Assembly: GCF_024380015.1 (NCBI RefSeq)
Contig: NZ_CP101509.1
Span: 744,001 to 808,000 of the forward strand
DNA length: 64,000 bases
Source: Photobacterium atrarenae
GTDB lineage: Bacteria; Pseudomonadota; Gammaproteobacteria; Enterobacterales; Vibrionaceae
Direction: 5' to 3'
The notes under the pieces were generated by a model. The model saw only the letters and a list, made by a program, of their open reading frames with translations. It was not told the origin of the DNA and searched no databases. Below are positions 35,778 through 43,649 of this stretch, piece after piece (position 1 is the first letter of the stretch; every line of letters begins with the position of its first letter). The position numbers were made by a program, and so were the translations under genes.

Positions 35778-37702
35778 GAAGAGTGAAGTTGCTCATATTG
35801 GCCTGCGTGGTGCTGCTGTTTGCCATCAGCTCCGTGGTCAGCACCCAGCGCAATCACCAGGTCTCAGGCCTGATTTCCCAGTCCATCAAAACGATCAGCT
35901 GGTCATCTTCAGAGCTGGAAATGGAAACCCTCAAGTTCATGCAAGCGCTACGGCGACTCGCCCTGAACGATCTCAGTCGGGATGAACTCCTGCTCCGCTT
36001 TGATTTACTCTGGAGCCGCATTGATGTGCTCGCCACCGGCGAAGAGTCCCGTCCCTTTCGCGACTATCCCGGTGCAACTGAGCTGTTACAACGCTTTAAG
36101 CTACACATGATCGCCATAGAACCAGACATCCTTAGCCTGAGGCCGGGCGATCAAGCAGCAATCGCGTTGGAACAGTCTCTCACTCCGTTGCAGCAGCAAG
36201 TCCGGCTCCTCAATGTCCAGACCGCGGCCGGTGAAAAAAGCTGGCGCAAGCTGCGGCAAATTTCAGGTCTGCAGGACGAAGCCAACCTTTATTTACTTGG
36301 GCTGTTGTTGAGCGGTAGTATCCTGATTTTTCTGTTGATCCGTGAAAGTACCACGAATCTCACGCAGGCTATGCATGACAGCCTGACGGGCCTTGCCAAC
36401 CGCCATGCATTTCACCTCAAACTCAAGCAGACCATCAATAGCAACCGCAAACGCCATATGGTGGCTTTCATGCTCGATATGAATAACTTTAAATACGTCA
36501 ACGATCAACTCGGCCATGCGATTGGCGACCAATTGCTGCAGGCGATAGCCGCGCAACTGCAAACCACCTTTGGCCCCAAAAGTACCATTGCCCGACTGGG
36601 CGGCGATGAGTTTGGCATCTTTATCGAGGGGAACCATACGCCAGCAGCTTGTCACCAGCTGGTACGTCAGTTGCACTCAGAGTTCAACCAGGGGCTCACC
36701 ATTCAGGGGCATCGACTCTACCCACAGCTCAGTATCGGGAGTAGTGTTTTCCCGGAAGATGCAACAGAGCCGGATCTTCTGATGCGCAACGCCGATCTGG
36801 CCATGTATTATGCCAAGCATGATCCCAAAGCCAATTACTATGCGTTTGAGCAGCCCATGGAAGACAAGCGCCAGCGGTATCACACCCTGGCAGAAGATCT
36901 GGTTTCAGCGCTGGCCAACAATCAGATCCGGCAAGTCTACCAGCCGGTTGTCTGTCTCAAGACCCGGCGGATTGTGCTAGCGGAAGCCCTGTTGCGCTGG
37001 CACCATGCGCAATACGGGGACATATCGCCTTTAGAGGTCGTTACCGTGGCTGAACGTGCCGGTCTGGCGGAACAACTGAATGCCTGGGTCCTGACCACCG
37101 CCAGCAGCCAAAACATGGCCTGGCGCAAAGCCGGGCTGCCCGCCATCAAAACTTCCGTGAATATCTCGCCCGCGATGTACACCCGCTACGATTTGGCCGG
37201 GATGCTGACGCGAACCCTGGCACAAACCGGCCTTCCGGCCGATCAACTGGTGCTGGAGATCACCGAGGACACCACCATGCAGGATATCGACAGCTCTCCG
37301 CAGATCCTCAGTCAGCTGCGCCGCCTGGGAGTCGAGTTGGCCTTGGATGACTTTGGCACTGGCTACTCCTCCCTCAGCCACCTCAAATCCATGCCGTTTC
37401 AGAAAATTAAAATTGATAAAAGCTTCATCCAGGCATGTTCTTCGGCGCCTCAGCGGGCACACAGTGTTCTCCGGACCATTATTCACCTGGGCCAAAGCCT
37501 GGGAATGCAGGTGGTTGCCGAAGGCATTGAAACAAGGGCACAATACGAACATCTGTTCGCCGAAGGCTGCCAATTCGGCCAGGGCTTCTGGTTCCACCGC
37601 CCCATGTCCGGCGATGAGCTTGCCGGTCTCCTCCACAAGCACCTGCAACAGGATAATGTCAGTTACCTGAGCGACAAGGCAGCGATGGAGCGGCAGGTGT
37701 GA
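35774..37702 (+). CDS. Membrane GGDEF-EAL protein (c-di-GMP turnover)
   Basis: A 642-aa inner-membrane protein: helix 1 (about residues 5-22), a periplasmic sensor region (about 25-172), helix 2 (LLGLLLSGSILIFLLI, about 175-190), GGDEF domain (about 200-360) and EAL domain (about 380-630). GGDEF is intact (RLGGDEFGIF, residues 275-279) but the RxxD inhibition site is lost (GPKS). EAL is intact with the catalytic set EALLRW, VNISPAM, LEITED, LDDFGTGYSS, KIDKSF and VVAEGIE, so phosphodiesterase activity is expected. Coupled translation with the upstream Moco-fold gene suggests a periplasmic ligand-binding partner. Confidence 0.92.
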   Translation: MRRVKLLILACVVLLFAISSVVSTQRNHQVSGLISQSIKTISWSSSELEMETLKFMQALRRLALNDLSRDELLLRFDLLWSRIDVLATGEESRPFRDYPGATELLQRFKLHMIAIEPDILSLRPGDQAAIALEQSLTPLQQQVRLLNVQTAAGEKSWRKLRQISGLQDEANLYLLGLLLSGSILIFLLIRESTTNLTQAMHDSLTGLANRHAFHLKLKQTINSNRKRHMVAFMLDMNNFKYVNDQLGHAIGDQLLQAIAAQLQTTFGPKSTIARLGGDEFGIFIEGNHTPAACHQLVRQLHSEFNQGLTIQGHRLYPQLSIGSSVFPEDATEPDLLMRNADLAMYYAKHDPKANYYAFEQPMEDKRQRYHTLAEDLVSALANNQIRQVYQPVVCLKTRRIVLAEALLRWHHAQYGDISPLEVVTVAERAGLAEQLNAWVLTTASSQNMAWRKAGLPAIKTSVNISPAMYTRYDLAGMLTRTLAQTGLPADQLVLEITEDTTMQDIDSSPQILSQLRRLGVELALDDFGTGYSSLSHLKSMPFQKIKIDKSFIQACSSAPQRAHSVLRTIIHLGQSLGMQVVAEGIETRAQYEHLFAEGCQFGQGFWFHRPMSGDELAGLLHKHLQQDNVSYLSDKAAMERQV

Positions 37703-37815
37703 GGTGCCGCGCTGCAAAATACAGACAGAAGCAACCTCACGCTTATACTAATCACAGCCACGGAAACCTGATAGAATACAAGCATCGGTCTAAAGACTGC
37801 GTTCGCTGTTAGGCA

Positions 37816-37852
37816 GGGTTGGCGGCGACGACATTGTTGTCGCCGCCAACCC
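37816..37852. terminator. Very stable GC-rich hairpin, convergent gap
   Basis: A 16-pair stem (GGGTTGGCGGCGAC / GTCGCCGCCAACCC plus two inner pairs) with a 5-nt loop between the GGDEF-EAL gene and the DUF1328 gene, which converge. There is no T-run, so it may be a factor-assisted terminator or a palindromic repeat. Confidence 0.5.
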
Positions 37853-37869
37853 ATGATACTCCGGCCCTG

Positions 37870-38040
37870 CTATGGCTTTCTATTATTAAGTACATTGAGG
37901 ACCAAGGATGCAACAAACAACACAATGAATATGTAGAATAATAATTGTGCAATGCCTGCCGCAGTACCGGCAATCCCTCCAAAACCTAACACTCCTGAAA
38001 TTAAAGCTATCACTAAAAATATAACAATCCATCTAATCAT
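37870..38040 (-). CDS. DUF1328 (YtjA-like) small membrane protein
   Basis: A 56-aa protein with two hydrophobic helices and a glycine-rich turn ([50 protein letters not shown]). This pattern is diagnostic of the DUF1328/YtjA family, commonly envelope-stress associated. I chose ATG 38040 with GAGG six bases upstream; an upstream TTG would add four residues. It lies 36 bp downstream of a BON-domain gene, consistent with a small stress operon. Confidence 0.9.
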   Translation of the reverse strand: MIRWIVIFLVIALISGVLGFGGIAGTAAGIAQLLFYIFIVLFVASLVLNVLNNRKP

Positions 38041-38076
38041 ACTAAGCCTCAACTGTATTCGACAATTGACCTTATT

Positions 38077-38613
38077 TTACTCACTCGTCTTTAAATTATT
38101 CACAACCTCTTTTACATCAGACACCTTCTTAGCTACTTCTTCTGCCAAATCTTTTTCCGCACTGTTCTGAACCCGACCGAGTAAAGTCACGATGCCGTTA
38201 TTCACCTCAACATTAATATCCGTCCCACTGACATCGGGCTCAGCCAATAGTTGTGTTTTCACCACAGAGGCTATCTTTGTATCAATCAATCCAGAAACTA
38301 CTGCTTCCTCAATATTTTCATTGATAATTACCAGATTGTTCTGCACGCTTTTAACACCATCAATATTCATCACCAACTCTTCGGCTAGTGACTTCTCGAC
38401 ACTGCTATTGACATCCCCAGTTAATATAACAACACCATCTCTGACATCTGTATTAATATCAAAGGAATTTAAATTCGTATTTAATAGCAATGTTGCTTCT
38501 GCTTTACCATCGATCCAGGCATCACTCGCCTCTTTTTCCCACCGGTCACTAGCATATACACCAGATGTTGCAGTCAGTGATGTGGTTAAAATAATCATTG
38601 CATAAGGTTTCAT
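38077..38613 (-). CDS. BON-domain periplasmic protein (OsmY-like)
   Basis: A 178-aa exported protein: a signal peptide (MKPYAMIILTTSLTATSGV) then two BON domains (about residues 30-95 and 98-175). Each contains the GxVxLxG core (VRDGVVILTGDVNS and VNNGIVTLLGRVQN), followed by a helix with VKSVQNNLVI or VKEVVNNLKT. BON proteins such as OsmY bind membranes or other envelope proteins under osmotic stress. I chose ATG 38613 with GGAGG seven bases upstream. It leads a probable operon with the DUF1328 gene. Confidence 0.9.
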   Translation of the reverse strand: MKPYAMIILTTSLTATSGVYASDRWEKEASDAWIDGKAEATLLLNTNLNSFDINTDVRDGVVILTGDVNSSVEKSLAEELVMNIDGVKSVQNNLVIINENIEEAVVSGLIDTKIASVVKTQLLAEPDVSGTDINVEVNNGIVTLLGRVQNSAEKDLAEEVAKKVSDVKEVVNNLKTSE

Positions 38614-39065
38614 TTCAGCCTCCGTTTTTTCTAATGATGATAACTCACCCAAGAAGCAAGTTTCATATTATCAAGGAACAGCATGAACCAATTGAACATA
38701 TTAACATATAGTTGAGATTATACTTTTTTCAATCATGGCGAATTTTATTCCATAGCGTACTCCGGAGCACAAAAGCTATGGGTTATTGTTTCAGTTATGT
38801 TTTTCATTCCCTCTATCATTTCAATATTAAATTCAAAGAGCACTCTAGAAATTTCATCATTAGATAATTTTAGATATTTCCATGATAAACCAGAAAGTAA
38901 TTCTGAAAGCAATCAGACTTAATATGAGATTTCAGCAATGTCTATTATCCGAATAATGGCGGTATTTGTTTAATCAAATGTCCCCAAGCATTCAATTTTA
39001 AATAGCTGCCTAAAGCATCCGGAGAGCGTGCAGAGCGGCCTTAGCTCCTTCTGCGATTTTTCGTA
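38614..39065. other. Gene-free decayed stretch
   Basis: AT-rich and without a credible gene. A 55-codon minus-strand open frame at 38745-38912 ends in ITHSFCAPEYAME but lacks an ATG near its start, so it may be a gene remnant. Further right the sequence leads into a VOC-family pseudogene. Confidence 0.4.
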
Positions 39066-39320
39066 TCAACTCGAACAGTTACGCAGCTTTGGATTATCAG
39101 TGAGATATTCAACAAACTCGACTTCAAAACCTGCGAATCAACAAAGTAAACATTTTCGATAGGTTTCATCCGCACTTGGTTTTGCAATGGGAGAGCCGGC
39201 ATCAACCAGCCGGCCGATCATAGCGTTAATGCTATGGGCCACATAAGCTAAATGAGCAAGGCTAACCTAATGATCCGGGAAATCTTTCACGACTAGATTC
39301 ACACGCTCAAGTTGGATCAT
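39066..39320 (-). pseudogene. Degraded VOC (glyoxalase-fold) family gene
   Basis: The minus strand starts with GAAGGAGAGAGCA and ATG, then reads MIQLERVNLVVKDFPDH and hits a stop. After a missing middle of roughly 40 codons, the frame reads SLAHLAYVAHSINAMIGRLV, DAGSPIAKPSADETYR and ENVYFVD. A one-base frameshift follows, before AGFEVEFVEYLTDNPKLRN and a stop. These blocks match the start and end of a short VOC-superfamily protein of about 125 aa. An internal deletion, an in-frame stop and frameshifts make it clearly non-functional. Confidence 0.7.
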
Positions 39321-39687
39321 TGCTCTCTCCTTCTGAGTTGCCGGGCCAACGAAGACCATGCTAAAACTTCAACTTAAGCATAAGGTAAAGCGTTCCTTAA
39401 ATTTTAATACTAATTACCGTAAGTAAGTGCTCAGTAACAGCACAGGAAAAAGCTTGAGAACAAGGCAGAATTCTTCAATAAGTAGTTACTCTGCAATCAA
39501 AATTTCTAACGCAGTTATCGAGCGTTTTAACAAGCTAGGATGACCAGTTATTTACTACGATTGGTATTGGCAGTAACGAGAACATCCCGGTTGGCTTTTG
39601 ACTAAAGTCTTGAATACGACGGGCCGCTTCTGGTGTGGCGGTTTTCAGACGTAGAAACTGTTTCTACGTCTGAAAATAAAAAAAGCA
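39321..39687. other. Gene-free stretch with dispersed repeat
   Basis: No gene is visible. The stretch contains copy B of the dispersed repeat and, beyond it, a short CAGACGTAGAAAC/GTTTCTACGTCTG inverted repeat (about 39647-39673). Confidence 0.4.
39488..39567. repeat. Dispersed 80-bp repeat, copy B
   Basis: Same element as 29908-29988 in opposite orientation. The shared core includes CTAACGCAGTTATCGAGCGT and TTTTAACAAGCTAGGA, ending ACTACGATTGGTAT. Mismatches are few and concentrated outside the core. Confidence 0.7.
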
Positions 39688-39763
39688 GTGCCGAAACAAG
39701 GGATTCGAATGTGGCGAAACGCTGTGGGTATAGGAGGATTTTTCAAATCCCGACACCCGGCAC
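39688..39763 (-). pseudogene. tRNA-like relic
   Basis: A 76-nt minus-strand segment bounded by complementary GTGCCG/CGGCAC ends that would form an acceptor stem. It contains GGGATTTGAAAAATCC, like an anticodon arm, and ATTCGAATCCC, like a T arm. No D arm can be formed and the T stem does not pair, so it is not a working tRNA. It resembles the debris left at tRNA-associated integration sites; this is low-confidence inference. Confidence 0.3.
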
Positions 39764-39777
39764 ATCAGCTGAAACGA

Positions 39778-39807
39778 ACAAAGCCCTGTCTAACGACAGG
39801 GCTTTGT
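39778..39807 (-). terminator. Terminator of tRNA-Ser
   Basis: Perfect 13-bp stem (ACAAAGCCCTGTC / GACAGGGCTTTGT) with a 4-nt loop, beginning four bases after the CCA end of the minus-strand tRNA gene. Confidence 0.75.
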
Positions 39808-39811
39808 AATG

Positions 39812-39902
39812 TGGCGGAGAGATAGGGATTTGAACCCTAGATACGCTATTAACGTATGCCGGTTTTCAAGACCGGTGCTTTCAACCACTCAGCCATCTCT
39901 CC
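39812..39902 (-). tRNA. tRNA-Ser (anticodon UGA)
   Basis: A 91-nt class II tRNA. The acceptor stem is GGAGAGA/TCTCTCC, the D arm is in TGGCTGAGTGGTTGAAAGC, and the anticodon arm is CCGGTCTTGAAAACCGG with TGA. The long variable arm is TACGTTAATAGCGTA, the T arm is GGGTTCAAATCCC, the discriminator is G and the CCA is encoded. It decodes UCA-type serine codons. Confidence 0.95.
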
Positions 39903-40038
39903 GTAAGTGCGGCGTATAATACGCAAGGCAGAGGCAGCTGTAAACCCCTGAAAAACTCAAACGTTTATCTTTTCGCCAACCGGGCCGACTGCGGCGACAC
40001 TTTCAGCAAAATGGCAGGAAAAAGCCGGTAATAATCCA

Positions 40039-40398
40039 CTACTCCGGGCTTGATTTGGTCGTGGCAGCGGATTTTTCCACAATGTGGGTCTCAAACCCGT
40101 TCAGGCTGATCTGGTTACGTTGTTCCCGGTAGGCTTCTATACCCGCCGGCCCTTTCTTCTCGGCCCAGACTTTCAAGCTATCCCGCTCCCCGACATAGTC
40201 AAACAGCGGCACCGACATTCCGCACGATGATTGCACCTGGTCGATATCAAGTAAAAACAGCTGGCGGGTGCCCGGTAACTCGTTAAATAAACCGATGTCG
40301 TTCTGCCAGACCGGATCGCCGCGGTGAATTGCCGTGGCCTGACCATACAAACGGAGGATTTCCGGCGCACCGTGAAAGGCGCAGAACATCACCGTCAT
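40039..40398 (-). pseudogene. 5'-truncated pyridoxamine-phosphate-oxidase-like flavin protein
   Basis: The 119 codons from ATG 40398 match the middle and C-terminal part of a PNPOx-like split-barrel protein (MTVMFCAFHGAPEILRLYGQ, SSCGMSVPLFDYVGERD). Reading upstream in the same frame gives ITAAHVQQNSR, the normal continuation of this family, before the frame closes at a TAA near 40460. The first 60-70 residues, which include the FMN-site start of the barrel, are missing. The gene therefore looks truncated at its 5' end; a shortened product is possible but doubtful. Confidence 0.6.
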
Positions 40399-40469
40399 CC
40401 GTGAATTTTGCTGGACATGGGCCGCGGTTATAAAAATACGCCCATCACTTTGCCGATAAGATTGTGCTG

Positions 40470-40482
40470 TTTACAGTGTAAA
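40470..40482. promoter_or_regulatory. parS2-like site 1 (distal)
   Basis: TTTACAGTGTAAA, a perfect match to the Vibrio chromosome-II parS motif TTTACANTGTAAA. It lies 14 kb from parB2, between the flavin-protein remnant and the acyltransferase gene. Confidence 0.75.
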
Positions 40483-40695
40483 GCGGCGGATCAAAACAGG
40501 AGGAAAACCTGGCTAAGAACCGCCCATTCAGGTGAATCACGCTTAAAAAAGCAGCGCAATGACCGAGCTATTACAGCGCGATCACCGACCCGTTTAGCCC
40601 GAGAGACATGATGTGCCAGCTCGGGCAAGTGTTATCCAAATGTCACAATCGCCCCTTAGATTGATGAGGAGACACAGATAACGAGCTTATTCACG

Positions 40696-42420
40696 ATGAT
40701 CAATATCGAACGTGCGGTAAATGAGAAGTTTCCATCTTTCTCCCAGAAACCAAACCTGATCCGCAAACCTACCCTCAGCATACTGCGTAAACTGGTCAAT
40801 GAATCAGAAATCAATCGCTTTCTCGATCAGCATCAAGATACGCTGGGGATCGACTTTATCGATGCCGTGTTTGATTACTTCAACTTCAGCTACGCGGCCT
40901 CCAGTCGCGACAAGGAAAATATTCCGGCCCATGGTCGGGTCGTGATTATTGCCAACCACCCGCTGGGCTCGCTCGATGGCCTGGCCCTGCTCAAGCTGAT
41001 CAGTGAAGTGCGCCGCGATGTCCGCATTGTCGCCAATGACTTGCTGACCAACTTTGACCAACTTGAATCGCTGTTCATCCCGCTCGATAACATGACCAGC
41101 ACCAGCTTTCGCCGCAGCTACAAAGAAGTGATCAACGCGCTGGAAAATGACGAGGCCGTGATCATCTTTCCGGCCGGTGAGGTTTCTCGGACCAGCCCGA
41201 CCGGGATCAAAGATGGCAAATGGCGCGGCGGTTTCCTCAATTTCGCCCGCAAAACCCGGTCGCCGGTACTGCCGATCCATATCAACGGCAAAAACTCAGC
41301 CCTGTTTTACAGCGCTTCTCTGCTGGCCAAACCGCTCTCCACCGCCATGCTGGCCGGTGAAATGTTCAAGCAACGCAACGGCACCCTGCTGTTTCGCATC
41401 GGCGAAATGATCCCCGCCAGCGAGCTGCACTCCGATCAGGTGGCAGACAAAGCACTGCTCAAGCGGCTGAAAAAGCATCTCTATAACCTGGGTAAAGCCC
41501 GTAAGCCCTTTCGCAAGCGAGCGTTTGTGACGGAAAAAACCGTCGCCCACCCGGAAGATCGCCAGGAAATCCGGCTCGAGCTGAAAGCCTCGCAACTGCT
41601 GGGGGAGACCCGGGACAGCAACCGGATCCAACTCTGTGATTTCGACCAGGCCCCGGTGGTGATGCGGGAAATCGGCCGATTGCGAGAGCTGACCTTCCGC
41701 AAAGTCGGCGAAGGCACCGGGTCGAAACGGGATCTGGATAAATACGATCGCTACTACCAGCACCTGATTCTGTGGGATGAAAACCAACTCGAAATTGCGG
41801 GCGCTTACCGCCTGGGCCGTGGTCGCGAGATCCTCAAGCAATACGGTCGCCAGGGGCTCTACACCGACGAGCTGTTTCACTACACCAACGCCATCACCCC
41901 GTATCTGCCAGCCACGGTCGAGTTGGGCCGCAGCTTCGTCAATCCGACCTACTGGGGCAAAGCAAGCCTGGATTATCTTTGGCAGGGGATCGGCGCTTAC
42001 CTGCGCCATAACCCGGACGTCCGCTACCTGATTGGCCCGGTGACCATGAGTAATGAATTCCCGCCAGCCTTGCAGGCGATGCTGGTGTACTACTACACCC
42101 GTTACTACCGCGGTGACGCGCAGCTGGCCGAAGCCAAGCGCCCCTATCCGTTAGATCCGGACACCGAGCAACAACTGGACACCCAGTTCACCGGGCTGGA
42201 TCGCCAAGCCGGATTCGAGCTGCTGCAACAAGCCTTCACGGCACAGAACTGTAAGGTGCCGGTGCTGTTCAAGCAGTACGCGTCGCTGTTTGAAGAAGGC
42301 GGCTTCCAGCTGATCACCTTCAGCGTCGACCCCGATTTCGGCAACTGCATCGACGGCTTGTTTATGGCGGATCTCACCCAAATGAAACCGTCCAAACGCA
42401 AGCGCTACCTGGGCGAATAA
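40696..42420 (+). CDS. Fused acyltransferase for ornithine-type lipids (OlsF-like)
   Basis: A 574-aa protein in two parts. Residues about 60-250 form a PlsC/lysophospholipid acyltransferase domain with the catalytic block IIANHPLGSLDG and FPAGEVSRTSPTG. Residues about 295-570 form a GNAT-related OlsB-like N-acyltransferase (REIGRLRELTFRKVGEGTG, RYYQHLILWD, IAGAYRLGRG, VELGRSFVNPTYWG). This order matches OlsF, in which the C-terminal part makes lyso-ornithine lipid and the N-terminal part adds the second acyl chain. It would give a phosphorus-free membrane lipid. Glycine or other amino acids are alternative head groups. Confidence 0.82.
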   Translation: MINIERAVNEKFPSFSQKPNLIRKPTLSILRKLVNESEINRFLDQHQDTLGIDFIDAVFDYFNFSYAASSRDKENIPAHGRVVIIANHPLGSLDGLALLKLISEVRRDVRIVANDLLTNFDQLESLFIPLDNMTSTSFRRSYKEVINALENDEAVIIFPAGEVSRTSPTGIKDGKWRGGFLNFARKTRSPVLPIHINGKNSALFYSASLLAKPLSTAMLAGEMFKQRNGTLLFRIGEMIPASELHSDQVADKALLKRLKKHLYNLGKARKPFRKRAFVTEKTVAHPEDRQEIRLELKASQLLGETRDSNRIQLCDFDQAPVVMREIGRLRELTFRKVGEGTGSKRDLDKYDRYYQHLILWDENQLEIAGAYRLGRGREILKQYGRQGLYTDELFHYTNAITPYLPATVELGRSFVNPTYWGKASLDYLWQGIGAYLRHNPDVRYLIGPVTMSNEFPPALQAMLVYYYTRYYRGDAQLAEAKRPYPLDPDTEQQLDTQFTGLDRQAGFELLQQAFTAQNCKVPVLFKQYASLFEEGGFQLITFSVDPDFGNCIDGLFMADLTQMKPSKRKRYLGE

Positions 42421-42450
42421 CCCGCCGCATCAAGCGTTTCCACAGCGATT

Positions 42451-42481
42451 CGGGCAGCGTTCGATGATCGTTCGCTGCCCG
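42451..42481. terminator. Hairpin after acyltransferase gene
   Basis: CGGGCAGCG / CGCTGCCCG stem with a 13-nt partly self-complementary loop, 30 bases after the stop. No T-run, so only a weak candidate. Confidence 0.4.
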
Positions 42482-42664
42482 CGTTATTTCGGGTCTTTAT
42501 CATACGGTTTATCTGACTTGTTGTTCTTCTAAGCACGCCCATACCGGCAGAATGCCCTGTCATCAAAGCTTCTCAACCCTGTCACGGCGCTGCCATGTCA
42601 AAAATCCACACTGCTGTTATAAGGGCAGCGGATCGGATACGGTCGCGCCTTGAGAGGAGATGCT

Positions 42665-43498
42665 ATGCACTACAACACAATATGGCTGTCAGACATTCAC
42701 TTGGGGTTTCGCGATTGCAAGGCGGAGTATTTGTTGGATCTGCTGAGCAACACCCGCTGTGATACCTTGTATCTGGTGGGAGATATTATCGATATCTGGG
42801 CGATGAACCGCTCGTTTCACTGGCCGCAGTCGCACCAGGAGGTGCTGAAAAAACTGATTGAAATTGCCAGCGGCGAGACCCGGGTGATCTATATTCCCGG
42901 CAACCATGACTACCAGCTCCGGGAAATCATCGGCTCCATTCTGCTCAATGTGGAAATTCAGTCCCGCCAAGTCCACACCACCGCTGCCGGCAAACAATTT
43001 CTCATCACCCACGGCGATGAGTTCGACCATGCCGTCATGTGCAGCAATCTACTCAAAACCATCGGCGATGCCTCTTACTACCAGCTGCTCCGCCTCAACC
43101 GGGCGATTAACCGGCTCAGAAAATGCTTTGGTCTGCCGTACTGGTCGCTGGCGTACTATGTCAAAAACCGGGTTGGCAATGCCCGCAAGGCAATTGAGCA
43201 TTACGAGGAAGCCGCTGCCAAGGAAGCGGCCAAACTGGAGTTGGACGGCATCATTTGCGGCCACCTCCACCAGCCGGAGCTACGCGCCATCAACGGCGTC
43301 CTCTATTGCAATGACGGCGACTGGGTCGAAAGCTGTACCGCCCTGGTCGAGCACCAGGAGGGCCGGCTGGAGTTGGTGCACTGGGCCGATCTGAAGCAGC
43401 CGATCAAATGCGACCAGGCGGCCAATGACAAAGCATTTTGCGCGCCCTACCCGCTACCAGGGCTACAAAGCCGGCAAAATCTGCTCAGCAGCGAGTAA
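42665..43498 (+). CDS. UDP-2,3-diacylglucosamine diphosphatase-like metallophosphoesterase
   Basis: A 277-aa calcineurin-like phosphoesterase. The metal-binding motifs are all present: LSDIHLGF, LVGDIIDIW, IPGNHDYQ, ITHGDEFD and CGHLHQPE. Their order and the GDEFDHAV insertion match the LpxH/UDP-diacylglucosamine diphosphatase superfamily, but the protein is longer than LpxH (about 240 aa) and belongs to a separate paralogous group. I chose ATG 42665 with AGAGGAG seven bases upstream. Proximity to a lipid acyltransferase suggests a membrane-lipid role. Confidence 0.82.
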   Translation: MHYNTIWLSDIHLGFRDCKAEYLLDLLSNTRCDTLYLVGDIIDIWAMNRSFHWPQSHQEVLKKLIEIASGETRVIYIPGNHDYQLREIIGSILLNVEIQSRQVHTTAAGKQFLITHGDEFDHAVMCSNLLKTIGDASYYQLLRLNRAINRLRKCFGLPYWSLAYYVKNRVGNARKAIEHYEEAAAKEAAKLELDGIICGHLHQPELRAINGVLYCNDGDWVESCTALVEHQEGRLELVHWADLKQPIKCDQAANDKAFCAPYPLPGLQSRQNLLSSE

Positions 43499-43541
43499 CC
43501 CAATCACGACGTCACTTCCGCCCTCCCCCCGCAGTCAACCA

Positions 43542-43570
43542 AAGACCCGGGCACGCCGGGTCTTCTCTTT
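43542..43570. terminator. Convergent terminator
   Basis: AAGACCCGG / CCGGGTCTT stem, GCACG loop, then CTCTTTC, between the phosphoesterase and chitinase genes. Confidence 0.65.
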
Positions 43571-43649
43571 CACGTTGTCGTCATGATGGGCGGTTTTACA
43601 TCGGACTCTGCACGAGGTTTTAAGCAACCGAGTATAACGCTGCCTGGCA

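Noticed and set aside
38745..38912. Minus-strand frame of 55 codons ending ITHSFCAPEYAME
   Set aside because: No ATG or ribosome site near its start and no recognised family; treated only as a possible remnant.
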